This document shows positions 1 through 12,050 of a stretch of 64,000 nucleotides of DNA, in pieces. The notes beneath the pieces were generated by a model that saw only the letters and a program-made list of their open reading frames with translations, searched no databases and was not told the DNA's origin. This DNA is from Cheilinus undulatus (lineage: Eukaryota; Chordata; Actinopteri; Labriformes; Labridae). The DNA is taken from NCBI RefSeq assembly GCF_018320785.1, contig NC_054876.1, positions 22,900,212-22,964,211 on the forward strand. Direction: 5' to 3'. The position numbers and the translations under genes were made by a program. Position 1 is the first letter of the stretch. The number at the start of each line of letters is the position of its first letter.

Positions 1-1217
1 TTTACTTTTTATTTTATTAATTCAAGATGAATGTCAAGTTTTCAGTTAGCTAATTCTGGTATTCTGTAAATAAAAGCATTTTTACACTTTTTCTTTTACT
101 CATCTTTAGTATTTAATCTCTGAGTTTCACAGTTTTCTAAATTTATCTTTAATATTTATATTTTAAATTATTCTTTCTACAAAAAGTAGTTACTATTTCA
201 TAAATATTTGTTGTTATTTTATCAGATAAGCAGAATAAAATGAAAAGAGGACAATGCTTTTTCTGTAAAACGAACAAAATTTTCATCTGACTAGTTTGAC
301 CAACATCAGGTCTTCGCTGTCTTTGGTCAAAGGAGGAATCAGGCTGAAAGTTGGAAAATTGATCTTGTGGTGTATTGGTTGACTTTAGTCACAGTATATA
401 AGTGTCATCACACACTGGCAGAAAAAAATTCTGGGAGCTCAGATTGAACTTAATTATGCTGAAGAGTCAATCTATAATGTTCATTTTTTCATCTTTTGTT
501 ATTGTTCTAATAAATTTGATAGGGTGAAGTGAAAATTTCCTGTTATGTGATGAGATTTCAGTATTGAAGTAAAAGGAATACATTGACACTGATGCACTTT
601 CACATGTACTAGCATTTAGTGAAAGATCTGCATAAATCTTGTCTTTCCCCTAAACGACGTCAGTAAATATTCAGAGTAGGAATTCCCCTAAAATCTAGTT
701 TAATTTAGTTGGCATTTATTACTTAATTTGTTCAGGTAATGTCAGAAAAGAACTGGATATTTTTAAATGCAGTTTTATAAAAGCCAAGGTGATGTACATC
801 TTCAAATGTCTTATCTGAACCAGTATGCACTGTCAGTGTGGCACTAATTATCCCTCATACAGCACTATTTGTCCAGCATATGTCTATGAATATTCATTGT
901 GTTTCCTCAGGAGGTTTTCCCAAGAATGGGGGAATCAGTGAGGCAGTTCAAACAAGTCTTAGTCATTTATTAAATTATTTTTTGATATGGCAATGAATGA
1001 ACTCAAGCTGTCATGAGTTGTACTGGTTAATAATGAAGCACAAAGAGCAATATTTTGCAGGTTCAAGCTGAATTCATTTACGTGTGGTGTTTTGTCATAA
1101 ACTGGTTATAAAACACTCTTCTGTGCGTATGCATATGTGTGATATAGCCACAATTGTTATTGACATACACATATTTCTTTAGTGTTCACACAGCAGGTGT
1201 AATTAAATTGCCTTGTA
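1..1217. other. AT-rich flank containing the 3' end of fbxo40
   Basis: No gene was recognised. The 3'UTR of the minus-strand fbxo40 should lie at its right end. AATAAA on the minus strand at 966-971 is a plausible poly(A) signal about 250 bases past the stop, with another at 714-719. Confidence 0.5.
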
Positions 1218-4200
1218 TCATTGTTGCCATCTTTTTCTTGTGAAATGGTTGACAAGACTAATCCTCTCCTGGCTGCTCCCCTGTTTCTCACTCATGCTGG
1301 GGAGGGGAATACGCTCACTCTGTAGAGAGGTCTCATAATAAGGACAGACTTTTAGATGAGCAGATATTGGAGGGATGTCCGCCATATGCCACGAGTCCAC
1401 TGGGGAGAAGAGATGACTAAACTCCCACACCTGGAGAGAATGTTTTGGGACAAAATCAGAGAGTTAATCATGGTGTGAAACACGAAAATGATGGATGGTT
1501 TGAATGAAACAGGATGTATCTCTCACAGGTTTGGCCTTCCACTTGGATGGTCGAGTTGAGTCGGCCTTTCTCTCCCAGCGGAGAGTGATCATCCCTCTCT
1601 CCTGCAGCAGAGACCAGCATACCTGCCTCATGAGCTTCGACACCAGAGCCAGCTGGGACAGGGACAGACTGTCCAGGAAACTGGCCATGTGGCACAGAAC
1701 CTCATAGGGGAGACAGCTCAGGGAGTCCTCCTCTCCTCCTGATTGTCCTCTTCTTATCAGAGCAGAGAAGTCTGCTGAGCTCTTTGACTGGGAGTCGTTA
1801 ACCTCTGAGGCTTCCAGCGTCGGACGCAGGTTGAAGGTCCTCAGCCGCTTACTGAAGGAAAAGCAAAATACAGGTCAGGGTTTCATTCATGCAAGCACAT
1901 AACAGTGCAAGTACAATATGAATTTCTTTTGTTTATAAAGAATCAAACAGCTTAGCTTAAAAATATCTCTACAGAGATTAGTAAGGTCTTTACAGGTATG
2001 GGTCATCTTGAGAAAACTGAACTTGACAAAAAACGTTTCCATTAATACACTCTCTATTTCTGTTTAAGTACATCATCAAAAAAATCAAAAGCAGTGACTG
2101 CATTTTAAGAATACAGTACTGAATACGTATTCCATGGTATTTCCTTAATTCAATAGTAAACATTATAATGGGTCACTTTGCTGCTATACTAACTTTGCCA
2201 ATATTCAAAAGATTGATTTGCTTTTACGTAGTCAGACTAGCTAAAAATGTTAAATACATTTCCTACAGTATTTTAAAATGAAGTCCTCCCTCATCTTAGA
2301 AGTTTAAATGTTATTTTCTTCATTGTTCAAGTTTTTTCAGATTAGTGGCAGTCGTACAAGATATAAATAAAGCATTTGAATACCTAATTATTAATTGCAA
2401 AGGCAAACCTGTCTGTGAACAGTTACATATCACTGGGGGTATTTCCTGTAAATGTTCAGTCTGCTATATGAAAATTACTCAAATATTCAACATCTTTAAT
2501 CTTGTTTTATGCCTCATCGCCAGTGACAGCAAAAGCAAGAGCCATAATGCTAACCAGCTGTCCACACATTCATCTGTACGCTGTTCCTGAGATCGCTTAA
2601 TCTCAAGAATGCTCTGAGATTTTGTTCAAACTGCACAAATTATATGGATAAAATTGGTAAGATTTTATAACAGAGATTCACCAAACTTAAAAACAAAGAC
2701 TTTCTAGGACCTGAATTGAGAAAAAAATAAAACCACATTTTTGGTCAAAAAGTCAAAACAGAAAGACATGCAAGATTTTCCGGAACACCAGACCAGAACT
2801 GAATTTCCTTATTTAGTATACTGTTTATGAAATGTTAAATGGTATAGGCCTTTTTTTTGTACTAAACGGCAGAATGTTATGTTTCACACATTAAATGACT
2901 CCGTTCTATCAATATTCTATATAGTGATACTTTATTACAACACATTTCAGCAGGTTTGCTAAGCTGAATCTGAATAATGCAAAAAACAAAAAAATAAAGT
3001 ATTACACTCAAATAAATAAATCTTTCTCACTAGTAAAAATAAGATTATTTATGGCCTTACATTTTAAAAGTTCAATTTAAGACTTTTTAAGACTTTTCAA
3101 GGAGTAACAGGAACCCTGTCGATATCAAGAAATAAGAAATCTTTCCGTCACTCTAGCACAGAAATCACTCCAGCCCTTCGTCTTTACACGCCACTGTACT
3201 TTCACTGTTTGCCTCATGGCAGTGTTTATTTTTGGCAGCTTTGTTGAATTCAGTCTTGGTCTTTAGACAAGAATGCCTTTTAGTTTAAGTTCTGTTTCAG
3301 TCATTTTTAATCTTTTAGTCTAGTTTTAGTCGATAAATCCTCAAAAACATTTTAGTCTAGTTTCAGCTAATAAAAAGCCCTTACATTTTAGTCATTACTT
3401 ATAGTCACAAGTTTATTCTGCTACTAATTTAATCAGCTATATTGTGAAATCTATATAAATGTAAAAAACTCATATTAATGCACTATTAATACTTTAATTG
3501 ATTTAGAATATAGTGATTAAATACTGACATAATTTATATTTATATTACTTACCTATCACCACAGATCTATTTTAAGCTTGTCTCGGTCATGTTTGCCTCA
3601 TGGGAAAAAGGTAGTTAACCAACATTTTGAGTCCTAGTTTTAGTTGATGAAATTAACACTTCATTTTCAAACTCTCATCTCTTGCATTGGTTTGTTAAAA
3701 TACAACAGAAGATAAAAAAAGACAAAATGGTACAAATGGATGAGCTGAATAAATCAAAGTAAGGTGTGCTTACTTGTAGTAGACAGTGGCTTTATGTGTG
3801 GAGGGATGAAATCGTTTCTGGCTGTAGGTGCAGCCAAGGTACGCTAGAGGGCATCTCTGCTCGAACCATCCGCTCAGACCTGTCTGGATGTCACTGTGAA
3901 CATTCCTGGAAAGGAGATGGCAAAAGTACTGTCATTTAGCACAAATTTGACATTTACAGCTATGGATAAAAACATATCCCAAAATAAAACAGAGTTGATT
4001 AACTTTATTTGAATGTTTGCATCTCTCTACCTTCAATCCTTGATTACTTAAAGATAGATTAACATTATTGAGTTGTATGCTGATGCACTGAGATAATACG
4101 GTAAAGATAAACTGTTGAAAATGACTCTTGTGAAAGGATTGCAGAGGTTCAAACTCAAACACACCCACATGTCTAGCATTCAAAGACACCTGAAGTGTGT

Positions 4201-7200
4201 GGCAAGCTCTCTGCGGTGGAAGGTGTGACCACAGAGGTATGTGAACACGCAGTTGGCTCTGTTGTGTCTGTTGTTCACACTCTCTGCCTGCAGCTCAAGA
4301 CGAAGTTTCAGCTGTTTGTCCACCATCACCTCTGCCAGCGTCGTCTTCCTTTTGAACGGAGCTGTGCGGAATGAGTACGTCTGCGTTCCCACGTCATTGT
4401 AGAGTCCATCATATGATTTTGGCTGGCTGATCTGTGAGAAAAGGTTCTAAACTGAGTATTGATTTCAAATGTTTTTAAGCCTTGAAATTATAAGTTTTAG
4501 CATCTATTATATAAAGCATGTGTAGTCTGCTCAATTCCATACTGCGCTGCAAATACTTCACCAAAACATTAACCATATCTCCCAACAGTATGCAGATGCA
4601 CATTTTTTCTGGGTTTGTCTTCGTATTACATATATATACTTGCTGACAATATTTACTCATCTATGACTGTGAAATAAACAGAAACAATCCATGCCAGAAG
4701 TGTTTTGAAACACTAAAACTTGTAGAAATAGGGGCATGTTAGGTAAAGGCCAACAAATCCTGTCTGGAATTATTTTTACAGAAACTATACATATAGATAA
4801 ATATTGTTGATTCTGATATCTATATAGTATTAAGGATTATTTTCCTTGTACAGGATTTGCCTTTACTTATTCAGTCAAGTATACTTGACTGACTTTGTGA
4901 CCCATCACAGCCTCCTCAGCGTAGCCCAATAGTGTGGCCTCTGCTTCATCAATGAACCAGTCCTCCTCACTGGCTCCGAGGTCTGATGTGTCCACACAGC
5001 GAGTTTCACTCTGAGCTCGTGCAGCCGTGTCGTATAGGTGAACCCGCCGCCTGTAGTGATAGCTGTCCGGGACCTTAATGGGAGACATTTAAAAAAATTG
5101 CTTATATTTTGAACACTTTATAGCTACATAATTTTTAGTACTCTACATGAACTTAACAGTATTTCCTAGCCCTGTGACTGAGTGGTTACCAGTTCAAGGT
5201 GTAGACTGCAAGATCCAAAGAGCAGCAGGGATTAGCTCCAACACCCCAAAACCCTGAACAACATAAGCGATATAGATGATGGACAGATAGATGGAGATCA
5301 GCCCTGTGTGTCCACATTTTTTAGCCATTGCATCACTCAAGACACAGGTTTGCTACATGGCCTGGTTAGTGATTTGGCTTCTTAAACAAGCAAGCTAGAG
5401 TAAGTCAAATAACAGTCTCTACTTACTGAAGTTAGCTTTTGACTTTGGTCCCATTCCCCATTGGAAAAATGCTCATCCGATTTTTATTTAACCTTGGTGT
5501 ACCCCACAGCCTGATTCTCAGCCCACTGCTATTTTATATTAACACCCCCATCATTCATATATAGATGATACTCAGATGTATGTTCCCCTCAGATCAAATA
5601 ATCCTGACGGTTTAGAAAATCGACTAGCACTGATTCTAAATGCCAGATGTTACAAAACATTTTGAATTTTAATGAAGACAAATTTGGAGTCATAATTTGC
5701 GATCATACTCTCCTCTAGCCTTCTCTGTGGTTCACCTTTTCTATTAAACATCACACTTACAGGAAAAACCTGAGCCTCACATTTAATTTAGACCTGTTTT
5801 CATAGTTGTATTAAAAATAAGCCCCAGTCTTGTTTTCTCCATCTCTAATTTCCAAAACAAATCCTTTATCTTTCCCACTGATATGAACAAAAGTATATAT
5901 ACTTTTTTCATGTAATTATTTTAATGCACTTTTAACAGGAATCTGTCAGAGCTCCCTCCACAAACTCCAGCTAGTTCAGAACACTGCTGCAAGAATTCAA
6001 ACTGATGCCAACAAACACCACCTTACCCTGGCTGCCTGTTCTTTAAAGAATTGATCAAAGATTTAATCAATTGCTTTAAAGCTTTAAATGGCCTCGCCTC
6101 AAAATACATTACAGATCTATTAACACCCTATGTGCTTGTCTGTTCCCATAGATCAGTGGATTCAGCTCTGCTGGTTGTTTCAAGATCTTGTCTTGATGCC
6201 AAAGGTGATGGAGTATTTGAAACAACAGACTCTGATACCCTGCCAGTCTAAGCAAGATGGCCTGCATTTTTTGCTTCTCTCAAAACCTCTTTCAAAATGT
6301 CAGTTTTGGATCGGTCTCTTTGTAGAAGTGGGTGCAGTGTGGACACAATTAATGATGATTATAATGTTGAAAAGAGTCAGCAGGAATGTGACATCCATGC
6401 CAATTTTCTTCTGAAAGGTTCTTGAATGACAACAAGTTTCAGTCTGTTCACACACTATTCCTAACAGTAATAGCACTATGTGAACCAATTTATATCTATA
6501 AAACCATGCTTGAAAAATAACCTTCATAGCCATTTGTGGCATGTTTTTCATAACTGAGTGGGGTGGTAAGTAGCTGCATTTACTGGCATTTCATACTCAA
6601 AAAGTAGTGCCTATTCAAAATATTCACCCCCCTGGATGTTTACTCTTTTGCTGATTTTATAAATCATACAAGGTCAATATAATTTGACTTTTTTTTTTTA
6701 CCAAAAAAATTATTTAAAAATTGTCTTTGATGTCAAAGTGAAACCAGGTTTCTACAAAGTAAACAAAGTAATGTCAATTAAATGAAAATATGTGAGGTAA
6801 TGTAAGTAACTGCCTAAATACTCACCCTCTTAAACGTGACTGACCTAAGTCAACAGAGGTCCAGCCAGTTGGCGCTCACAGTCTCACAGCTGGATTACAT
6901 GAGTGTATCTGAAGTGACGGTAATATAAAGGCACTTGTGTCTGGAAGGTCCAGTCATTGGTTAATCAGTTTTCCTGGCTACCATTACACCATGAAGACAA
7001 AAGAACACTCCAAGCAAATCAAGAAAAAAGGTTACTGAAAAGTAAAAGTCAGGGGATGGATACAAAAAAATTCCAAGGCACTGAACTTCCCTGGGTGTTC
7101 TGTTAACTAGAGTTGACTAGAGTTTGCCAAAAGGCATGTGGGAGACTCTATGGTCATGGAAGAAAGTTCTGTGGTCTGACGAACCTGACAGAGCCTGAGC

Positions 7201-8928
7201 AGTTTTGCAAAGAAGAATAGAGTAAAATTGCATTATATATAATAGTTAAACTGACCGTAATTGATTAATAGGCAGTGTAGAACCTGGACGCTTTTAACTG
7301 AAGCAGAGTTTACAATGGTATTAAATGCTGTCAAGCCAATCAAGTTTTTTACCTTGAAAGACCGTAGGGTCTGTACTGGGATAGGCTCCAGGCTGCCATA
7401 CACAAAATCTTTCTCCCTTGGAGTACAGGCCGCAATTTGTCCAAAGCTGACCAGCATGCGCCCATGATGCACCACATACATGTTGTACTCCTGTGGGGTA
7501 AGCTCCTTCTGCAGACGCTCAAGCACCCCCTCCTGCCACGGGGCAAGCCCTGTCTTACTTGTGTCTGGCTGAGGACAGTTCTTGTCTGCAGTTGCACCAT
7601 CTTTCTCTGTAGCTCCATTTTTTCTCAGGGCACCATCCTGCTGCTTCTGGGTTGCCTTACCACCATGTTTTGGGTTTTGTTTTGGATCGTCTAGGGTGGC
7701 CTGAGCAACAGCACAGGCGCCTCTCTCCATGCCAAACATCATCTCACACAGGTTGTAGTTTTCTAAGTTGATGGTGGTGTCTGGTCGCGTACACACATAG
7801 TTCCCTGGAGACTCCTCTGCTGCAGGGACTGATGTACAGAGTTCTGCAACAGAAATGTAAACCAGTCAGTGAGTAAAGAAATCAAGAGAAATGAAATAGT
7901 TTCCTGTCTCAACAAATTAGATGTACACTTGAAAGACTGGTCAATGCAAAAGGGTTTAACTCTTGTTTAAGATTTGTTAAAGGTGCACTGTATATCAGAC
8001 ACATTTCTCTCAATGTAAAATGTTATATCTCAATATTCTGGTAGGTCAAACTTTCTTTACATCTAAATATTTTGACAAAGTTCCACCAAAAGGGAAAATC
8101 CAGTAATTTCTTATGAAAAAAGTTACAGATTAAGTAGCAATTACTGAAAAGTGACTTCACAACCAAAAACTGTTGTAGAGGAGGTATCTTTTAAAACCAT
8201 GTTGCAGCACAGCAGCCCAAGTTACCTTCACTGGTATCATCTTCAGCAGCACCATTAATAAGCCCTCCCACTGCCGTCTCCTCTCCCTTCTCATCAAATA
8301 TTTCCTCCTCTTCTTCTTCCTCCATCAACTCTGGGTAGAGTGGCTTCATTTTCAGGCGGTCGTACAGGTCAGTCTGATCCACTAAGGCCATGGCCAGATC
8401 CAGAGCCTCCCCCTGCCCTTCAATTTCCTTCATTAAGTTCTGCTGCAGGGCTATGTTGCTGTGTGGGTTGGTTTCATCAGTTGGGAAGCGTAGCCAGTCC
8501 ATGGTACAGCACACCACGCTGGCTGGACACACCTGGAGGTGAGCTGCCTGTGAGGACCGGGGCAGCTGAAGAGAGCAACCATAGCCAGCGTTCAGACAGG
8601 GCACCCTCACATTAGGGCAGAGCAGCAGGTGATCCTCCTCTTTGCACAGGTGGAAGAGAGCCCCACAGTGAAGGCGGCAAGGGATGACCGCACAGGACAC
8701 GGAGACCTCCACCCGTGCTCTGCAACGTCGGTTATAGCAGGAGTCACAGTGGACATGCTGTTGCGCCTTGGAGGCTCGAGATCGTGAACTCTGATTGGGT
8801 GCAACAGAAAAAGAAAGGAAGAAAGGATGAAGTTAAAACTATAAAGCATTTCAATCATGGGTTTTTTTGCAATATAATTAGTTTGACAGTTAACCAAAGT
8901 TAAGTGCCAAAATTTATGGACTCACCAT
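1218..8928 (-). CDS. fbxo40: F-box only protein 40 (FBXO40), complete 8-coding-exon copy
   Basis: This gene encodes an FBXO40-type substrate receptor of an SCF (SKP1-CUL1-F-box) ubiquitin ligase. Mammalian FBXO40 is muscle-specific and targets IRS1 in IGF1 signalling. Coding exons (minus strand, 5' to 3') are 8926-8928 (ATG only), 8226-8790, 7353-7843, 4894-5073, 4190-4431, 3774-3905, 1527-1851 and 1218-1430. Together they give 2151 nt, or 716 aa, close to human (about 709 aa). The Cys/His-rich TRAF-type zinc finger lies at about residues 13-100 and includes HLQVCPASVVCC. A conserved block at 288-338 starts GLAPWQEGVLERL and runs into FVYG. A second Cys/His region (VFTYLCGHTFHRRE) follows in the sixth exon, then the F-box at about 585-630 (LPYEVLCHMASFLDSLSLSQ). 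All junctions are GT-AG; the donor at 4893 (A|gtcagt) is the weakest. The start is set by an ATG ending exactly at a gtgagt donor, matching the paralog. The family call is firm; the orthology symbol is inferred. Confidence 0.93.
3230..3660 (+). repeat. Dispersed repeat rich in TTTTAGTCTAG motifs (copy 1)
   Basis: The sequence repeatedly reads TTTAGTCTAGTTTTAGT with variations and closes with a TAGTTGATGAAATTAACACTT-like end. The same family appears in reverse at 42815-43360 and again at 25670-26170, so this is an interspersed element in an fbxo40 intron, not local slippage. Class unknown. Confidence 0.6.
5165..5295 (+). repeat. Short dispersed SINE-like fragment
   Basis: It reads CTGAGTGGTTACCAGTTCAAGG and ends in an ATAAGCGATATAGATGATGGA-type tail, a pattern I recognise as common in fish interspersed repeats. 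It lies in an intron of fbxo40. Low certainty on class. Confidence 0.35.
5440..6290 (+). mobile_element. Decayed L2-like non-LTR retrotransposon fragment
   Basis: Frames broken by stops and shifts recall a LINE reverse transcriptase. Near 5500 the translation resembles GVP..SILSPLLFYIN, before a ruined YADD-type box at about 5560-5585. Farther along it reads CFKALNGLASKYITDLLTPY (about 6070-6130), the typical L2/CR1 C-terminal string. The 5' part is missing and no intact ORF survives. Confidence 0.7.
6598..7225 (+). mobile_element. Tc1/mariner-derived non-autonomous element, 3' truncated
   Basis: The left end carries the roughly 210-bp terminal repeat (CAAAATATTCACCCCCCTGG ...) also seen at 44332-44545. 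It is followed by a transposase start region (ATGAAGACAAAAGAACACTCC near 6990) and later scraps including GCCAAAAGGCATGTGGGAGA. Most of the transposase and the right terminus are missing. It sits in an fbxo40 intron. Confidence 0.7.
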
Positions 8929-8958
8929 ACAGAACTTTAAGACAGCACCCTTGTAATC
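8926..8958 (-). other. fbxo40: Short 5'UTR exon ending in the start codon of fbxo40
   Basis: The acceptor (tttttacag) and donor (ATG|gtgagt) frame a 33-nt exon whose last three bases are the initiation codon. The next exon at 8790 opens with codons for SSRSRAS, exactly as in the plus-strand paralog. This shows that the odd ATG-intron arrangement predates the duplication. Confidence 0.75.
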
Positions 8959-10379
8959 CTGTAAAAAAGTACAGATATTGACTAGCCATGGGACCTTGAT
9001 TGTGAAATTAAAGCTAATGTAATTTAGAATTTCTTGGCGTCTCTTTAATTTAAATGAGTTAAGAGATTGGATGTAACCATACACTCTACTCATGTTTACC
9101 TCTATCACAACACTATTTTTTTAAACAATTTTCTTATTTTTATTGACATACAAGCGTGAGGTAAATTTTGAAGACATTTACTCATCTATTCTTAATTCTA
9201 TGACGGTAAAATTGAAAATGTCCTTTGGCTCAGTTTTATTTATAAATAGGTAAATTTGTTCATATTTAAGTTGTTCAGATTCTAATTTCTTAAAAAATTG
9301 AAAAGCAACAATGATAGTCTCTTTCAAAAAGTCCTTTTTGAAATGTTTTATACGAATAAAAGGGTTTCTGCTTCTGCAGATAGTGTTTTTCAGTATATGT
9401 GTTCTGTCGAATTAATTTAAATGATTTGTCCTTGTATTAGTTTTTAGTTGCATCACAATGTAATGTTACACCTTGCACTGTCAATCAGATAAAAATTGAT
9501 CTAATTATTATATTCTTTGTGATTAATTAATCCCATTTGTTGATAATTTGAGAAACACTGCATTACTGGTAGATTTAACAATAATAGTAACAAAATAGTC
9601 ATAAAGGAAAGGAATTTACCAGAGCTTCTGTGTTGGGTTTAAAGGGAGCTGGAAAATCTCAAAACCTGGTTTGAATTCAATTAAATGTTATTTTTTTGGG
9701 AATCTACAAAAACTCTGCACAAAAGTTGTTTTCATTTCAAAAGAGTTGATGTAATTTGGGAGGTGTTTGTAAGTTTACGCTAGAAAAGGAATGAAAAGGC
9801 GCTCCGACTCAGGAGGTAAAATCTGTGATGACACCAACATTAATCTAAAATCATGTAATTCACTTTTTTTTTTTTTGTTTTGTTTTGTTTTGTTTTTTGT
9901 TTTTTCCATTTCTGGAAGTAGGTAGCTTAAATTAATAAGAAAAGAGTATAGGCTTGTACAAGCAGTTTCTTCTGAGGAGCCTTTTTTAGTCATTAGTCAG
10001 CACATGACTATTGGCTTTGTTTGAAATGTTTATACTGTGTAAAATCTTTGGATTTTGTGTTATGACTGAATAAAACCACTACTTTGAAATTTTGTTCTAG
10101 TTTTTGAAATGGGAAGAGGAGATCAAGGACAGATTGTCCACTTACTATTCAATCTAGAACGTATTAATCTGTGGATTTTACCCATAAAATTATAAAAATT
10201 AAGAATTTTTACATGTGCTAAAACAGAGGTTACAATTTAGCTTTGTGTGATGACATCAGAGTGCAATTAATCAGCATATATTTTTAATCGCATTCCTAAC
10301 CCCTGTGATTGATTAATTAAAACTAATTGGAAAATGTTGACAGCACAAAGCTCTAAGACCTGATAGTAAACATTTTGAG
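8959..10379. other. AT-rich intronic sequence
   Basis: Left part of intron 1 of the minus-strand fbxo40. It holds homopolymer and TTTTG-type simple sequence at about 9866-9905 and nothing else recognisable. Confidence 0.6.
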
Positions 10380-10995
10380 GTTTTAAAGTGTTGTGTTTAC
10401 TTTAAAATCCAAAACAGCTATTTCAGCTTTATTTTTCTGAGTTGATAAGACTCTTTTTTAGTAGTTCATTTTAAGTATCTGTCATTGTACTCAGATTTTT
10501 TTTAAATCATCCTTTGATCTGCACAGTTTTCCCAGAGTACCTTTGGGCATGAGACACTTTTGCACTATGTGTGAAGTTACTGAGTCAGTTAGAAAAGTCC
10601 AACATACAATGGCTGATATACTGAACATGATGGAGGAGCACTTTCTGTCTCAGAGTGCACCTTTTAGTCTGTTACTTGTAATCATGTAAGTTCCCCTACC
10701 TATGGGTATGTGAAAGAAATAAGTATATTTTGCAGTGGATGAAAGAGCTTTAACAAAAGTATTTTAGCATGCTATGAAAAGTTGAATTTAATCAGAATTT
10801 TGAAGTGTACAGAAATTCCCACAACTTAGTTCAACTCACAAAAAGTTAAGCCAACATAATGTACAAGTAATATTGAGTTAATTTAACTTAAATGTCTAAG
10901 TACGTGCTGCTGAACAAGTATTCTTTCTTCAGCCATACTTTAAATTTTTCAAGTAATCAGTGTCCTCTAATATTTAAGTTCTATTAGCTTATCAG
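10380..10995 (-). mobile_element. MITE family copy 3, inverted and missing its terminus
   Basis: The sequence aligns by eye, in reverse orientation, with 41916-42665. Shared landmarks are CAGCTATTTCAGC, GTGAAGTTACT..GTCAGTTAGA, TGAACATGATGGA and GAGTTAATTTAAC-like stretches. It lies in intron 1 of the minus-strand fbxo40. The terminal ACTGTAAG.CCAAACA motif is not evident. Confidence 0.6.
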
Positions 10996-11320
10996 TGAGT
11001 TTGTACATCCCTAGTTACACCCCTACAAAGAGACAGTTTTACTTTTTTGTATTCTTTCTGGATGTTTTGCATTTTGCACTGATGCAACAACTCTCGTCAT
11101 GAACGTAAATCAATGTCACTTGGTTCCAACTGAAGTATACTTGTCTTGTTTGCTACATAAAAGAATAAAAAAGTTAAATGTGTGTTAAGAAAAGTTGTTG
11201 TTATTTCTGTATGTCCAGTTTAGAATCTCAGCAGTGAGTCAAAATTTCACTTCACTATTTTTACAGCTGCTTTAGTTAAGATAAACAAAAACAGTCATTA
11301 AAAATATATAACATACTCAC

Positions 11321-11368
11321 GGAGATACAAGCCCAAGTTTAGGCGAGGGTCTCACCAAAGTGCCGCTG
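11321..11368 (-). other. fbxo40: Likely non-coding first exon of the minus-strand fbxo40
   Basis: A strong donor (TATCTCC|gtgagtat, minus strand) lies at 11320/11321. A TATAAAA box lies about 30 bases upstream of the proposed start, at 11394-11400 (minus). The exon would splice to 8958, where a short exon (8926-8958, acceptor ttttttacag) carries a little 5'UTR and ends in the start ATG. The 5' limit near 11368 is estimated from the TATA position only. Confidence 0.5.
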
Positions 11369-11870
11369 GAGACATGTTGTGTCTTCTCTTTGGTTTTATA
11401 ACGTTGGTTTACGTCCTTGAGCTCTTGGCAGGTTAAAATTAGCAAAGCAGCAGCAAGCAGATTCAGCCTGAAAAATAACTCCCCCTCTCGCTCTGCTCCT
11501 GTGGATTCAGCCACATATGCCAAATTTAGTAAATACTTAAGAAAGGGAGGTTTTAATGTGTCAAAGATCCTGCACACATTATATTATCTGTTTAAATGAC
11601 TTTAAATAAATGCAAACTGACAGGGGTTCAGTCTCCACCAGAGGACACTGGACAGAGAGCAGGACTCACTTTACTCACAGCAGGTTGAAATCATTTATAT
11701 GCAGCACCAAAATGGAGATCTGAGGAAAGAAGATGAGAGATTTCCTGATGTAAGTGGCTAAGGCAGGGGTTTGTAATCCAACCATGTTTCTGACCACCTG
11801 CGTAACATTTCTCAGTTGCTGCTCTGCTCTATTTATAACACACACACATAACACAGACACACACACTGAC
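11360..11870. promoter_or_regulatory. Shared divergent promoter interval of the two fbxo40 genes
   Basis: The two F-box genes are transcribed away from each other from this interval. On the minus strand a TATAAAA box lies at 11394-11400. On the plus strand CTATTTATAA lies at 11829-11838; it fits both a TATA-like element and the MEF2 consensus YTAWWWWTAR. A second MEF2-consensus match, TTAAAATTAG, is at 11433-11442. E-boxes are at 11795-11800 (CACCTG) and 11813-11818 (CAGTTG). MEF2 and E-box sites would suit a muscle gene, but such short matches arise easily in AT-rich DNA. Promoter activity is inferred. Confidence 0.5.
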
Positions 11871-12006
11871 ACTTTGGTCTTTAAAGTATAAGACAGGATA
11901 CAAGGAGCGAGTAAGTTTACTTCCTAACTCATACAGCGTGTGTTAAAAGAATTTTTATCATGCTGATTTTGAAGTGAGATTTTGACACTGTCTCTTGTGT
12001 TTGCAG

Positions 12007-12050
12007 GAAAGAACTACAGATTAAAAAACTGTCAGATAATCTGAAACATG
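12007..12050 (+). other. fbxo40: Short 5'UTR exon ending in the start codon of the plus-strand fbxo40 paralog
   Basis: An acceptor (tgtttgcag) at 12006 and a donor (CATG|gtagga) at 12051 frame a 44-nt exon ending in ATG (12048-12050). A probable non-coding first exon ends at 11910 (GGAGCGA|gtaagt). It would start near 11865 if the TATA-like motif at 11829-11838 is used. Confidence 0.65.
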
